Shown: in pieces, positions 63,656-64,000 of the stretch | Position numbering within the stretch: the first letter of the stretch is position 1 | Layout of the letters: each line of letters begins with the position of its first letter | From: Palsa-461 sp963768185 | GTDB lineage: Bacteria > Actinomycetota > Acidimicrobiia > Acidimicrobiales > RAAP-2 | Direction of reading: 5' to 3' | Assembly: GCA_963768185.1 (NCBI GenBank) | Contig: CAVYGS010000005.1 | Location: forward strand, 1,178,001-1,242,000 | DNA: 64,000 nt | The notes under the pieces: model-generated | Told to the model about the DNA's origin: nothing | Database searches by the model: none | What the model saw: the letters and a program-made list of their open reading frames with translations, nothing else | Position numbers and translations under genes: made by a program

Positions 63656-63723
63656 GTGCACGTTCGTGCACCTCTTCAGTAGTGCACGTTCGTGCCCATT
63701 CAGAATAGTGCACGTTCGTACCC
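63656..63723. promoter_or_regulatory. Three operators at a 26-base period upstream of the HipB-like gene
   Basis: GTGCACGTTCGTGCAC (63656-63671) is a perfect 16-base palindrome. Two degenerate copies, ending GTGCCC and GTACCC, start at 63682 and 63708, so the three starts are exactly 26 bases apart. Symmetry and placement beside an XRE repressor gene make them its binding sites. The Fic-family gene starts 145 bases to the right and may share the control. Confidence 0.85.
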
Positions 63724-63868
63724 AAAACCCCGAATCCGCGCTGGGTATCGCCAGAGGCTGTGTCGGACCTCTCGGAGCGCCGGTTGCCCGACAGGTGACA
63801 TCAAGAAAGCTACATAATGTCGGTTAAGTTCTAACTGGCACTATGAGAAGGAACGGAGGACATGGGCC

Positions 63869-64000
63869 GTGGCCCGGTACGAGGAACTGATCTGGCAGGG
63901 CAGTCCGACGGGGCAGACCCGCCGGGAGCGCACCTCGTGCTCCTACCGCGCCTACCTGCCCGATCCCCTCGCCGAGCGGGTCCTGGCGCTTCCGGCCGAT
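63869..64000 (+). CDS. Fic/DOC-family protein, N-terminal fragment (runs off the window)
   Basis: GTG 63869 follows GGAGGA with eight bases spacing and reads MARYEELIWQGSPTG, then SYRAYLPDPLAERVLALPAD to the window end (44 codons). The YLPDPL-(A)xRxLxLPAD stretch is the Fic N-terminal domain found in many actinobacterial AMP-transferases. The HPFxDGNGR catalytic motif would lie beyond the window, so activity cannot be judged. Fic proteins transfer AMP or other groups to target proteins and often act as toxins. Divergent from the HipB-like operon. Confidence 0.75.
   Translation, partial: MARYEELIWQGSPTGQTRRERTSCSYRAYLPDPLAERVLALPAD

Overview
This window reads as a chromosomal segment of a high-GC actinobacterium, most plausibly of the class Acidimicrobiia. 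The evidence is indirect: GTG and TTG starts are frequent, there is an F420-dependent luciferase-fold enzyme, a mycofactocin-coupled dehydrogenase, a BldD-type regulator with a cyclic-di-GMP signature, a MarP-like protease, a Ser/Thr kinase and a complete mce lipid-import operon. There is no rRNA, intact tRNA, CRISPR array or prophage.

Layout. 1-5 kb: GH15 glycosidase (partial), MarP-like protease, a secreted beta-propeller and an F420 enzyme. 5.1-9.3 kb: phosphate importer in the unusual order pstB-pstS-pstC-pstA behind a probable PHO box. 9.3-13.7 kb: MarR regulator with a DHA2 drug exporter, then two surface proteins, one with a long Thr-Gly repeat. 13.8-21.2 kb: BldD, peroxiredoxin, a TPP enzyme, a membrane hydroxylase, and a MerR/nitronate monooxygenase pair divergent from an AurF-like diiron oxygenase. 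21.2-31.4 kb: mce operon on the minus strand (two YrbE permeases, MceA to MceF, one Mce-associated protein), nearly all joined by 4-base overlaps. Its ATPase lies divergently at 33.2 kb next to an ECF sigma factor that carries a membrane helix and an external tail. 34-43.6 kb: secreted NHL and NlpC/P60 proteins, two unrelated sulfatases, small alpha/beta enzymes, and a cAMP module (FHA-cyclase plus a stand-alone cyclic-nucleotide-binding protein). 44-54 kb: kinase operon, two SDRs, a DUF929 protein and an FtsX-type permease.

54.2-64 kb is mobile and accessory. An IS110-family element sits inside an IS481-family element, which itself inserted into the 3' half of a tRNA-Arg(ACG) gene. That tRNA fragment begins exactly at the anticodon loop and looks like an attachment-site scar. 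Its orientation implies that an integrated island runs rightward from 56.9 kb and past the window end. The island carries an IS630 element, a coupled SNF2 helicase/SWIM-finger pair, DUF6933, a HipB-like repressor with no HipA, three operators at an exact 26-base period, and a divergent Fic-family gene. This is the best candidate here for an undescribed system.

Caution: about three dozen single-base frameshifts interrupt otherwise well-conserved genes. About two thirds look like one-base insertions. Correcting them restores full-length families and the expected operon overlaps, so I treat them mainly as likely assembly errors and annotate the whole gene in each case.
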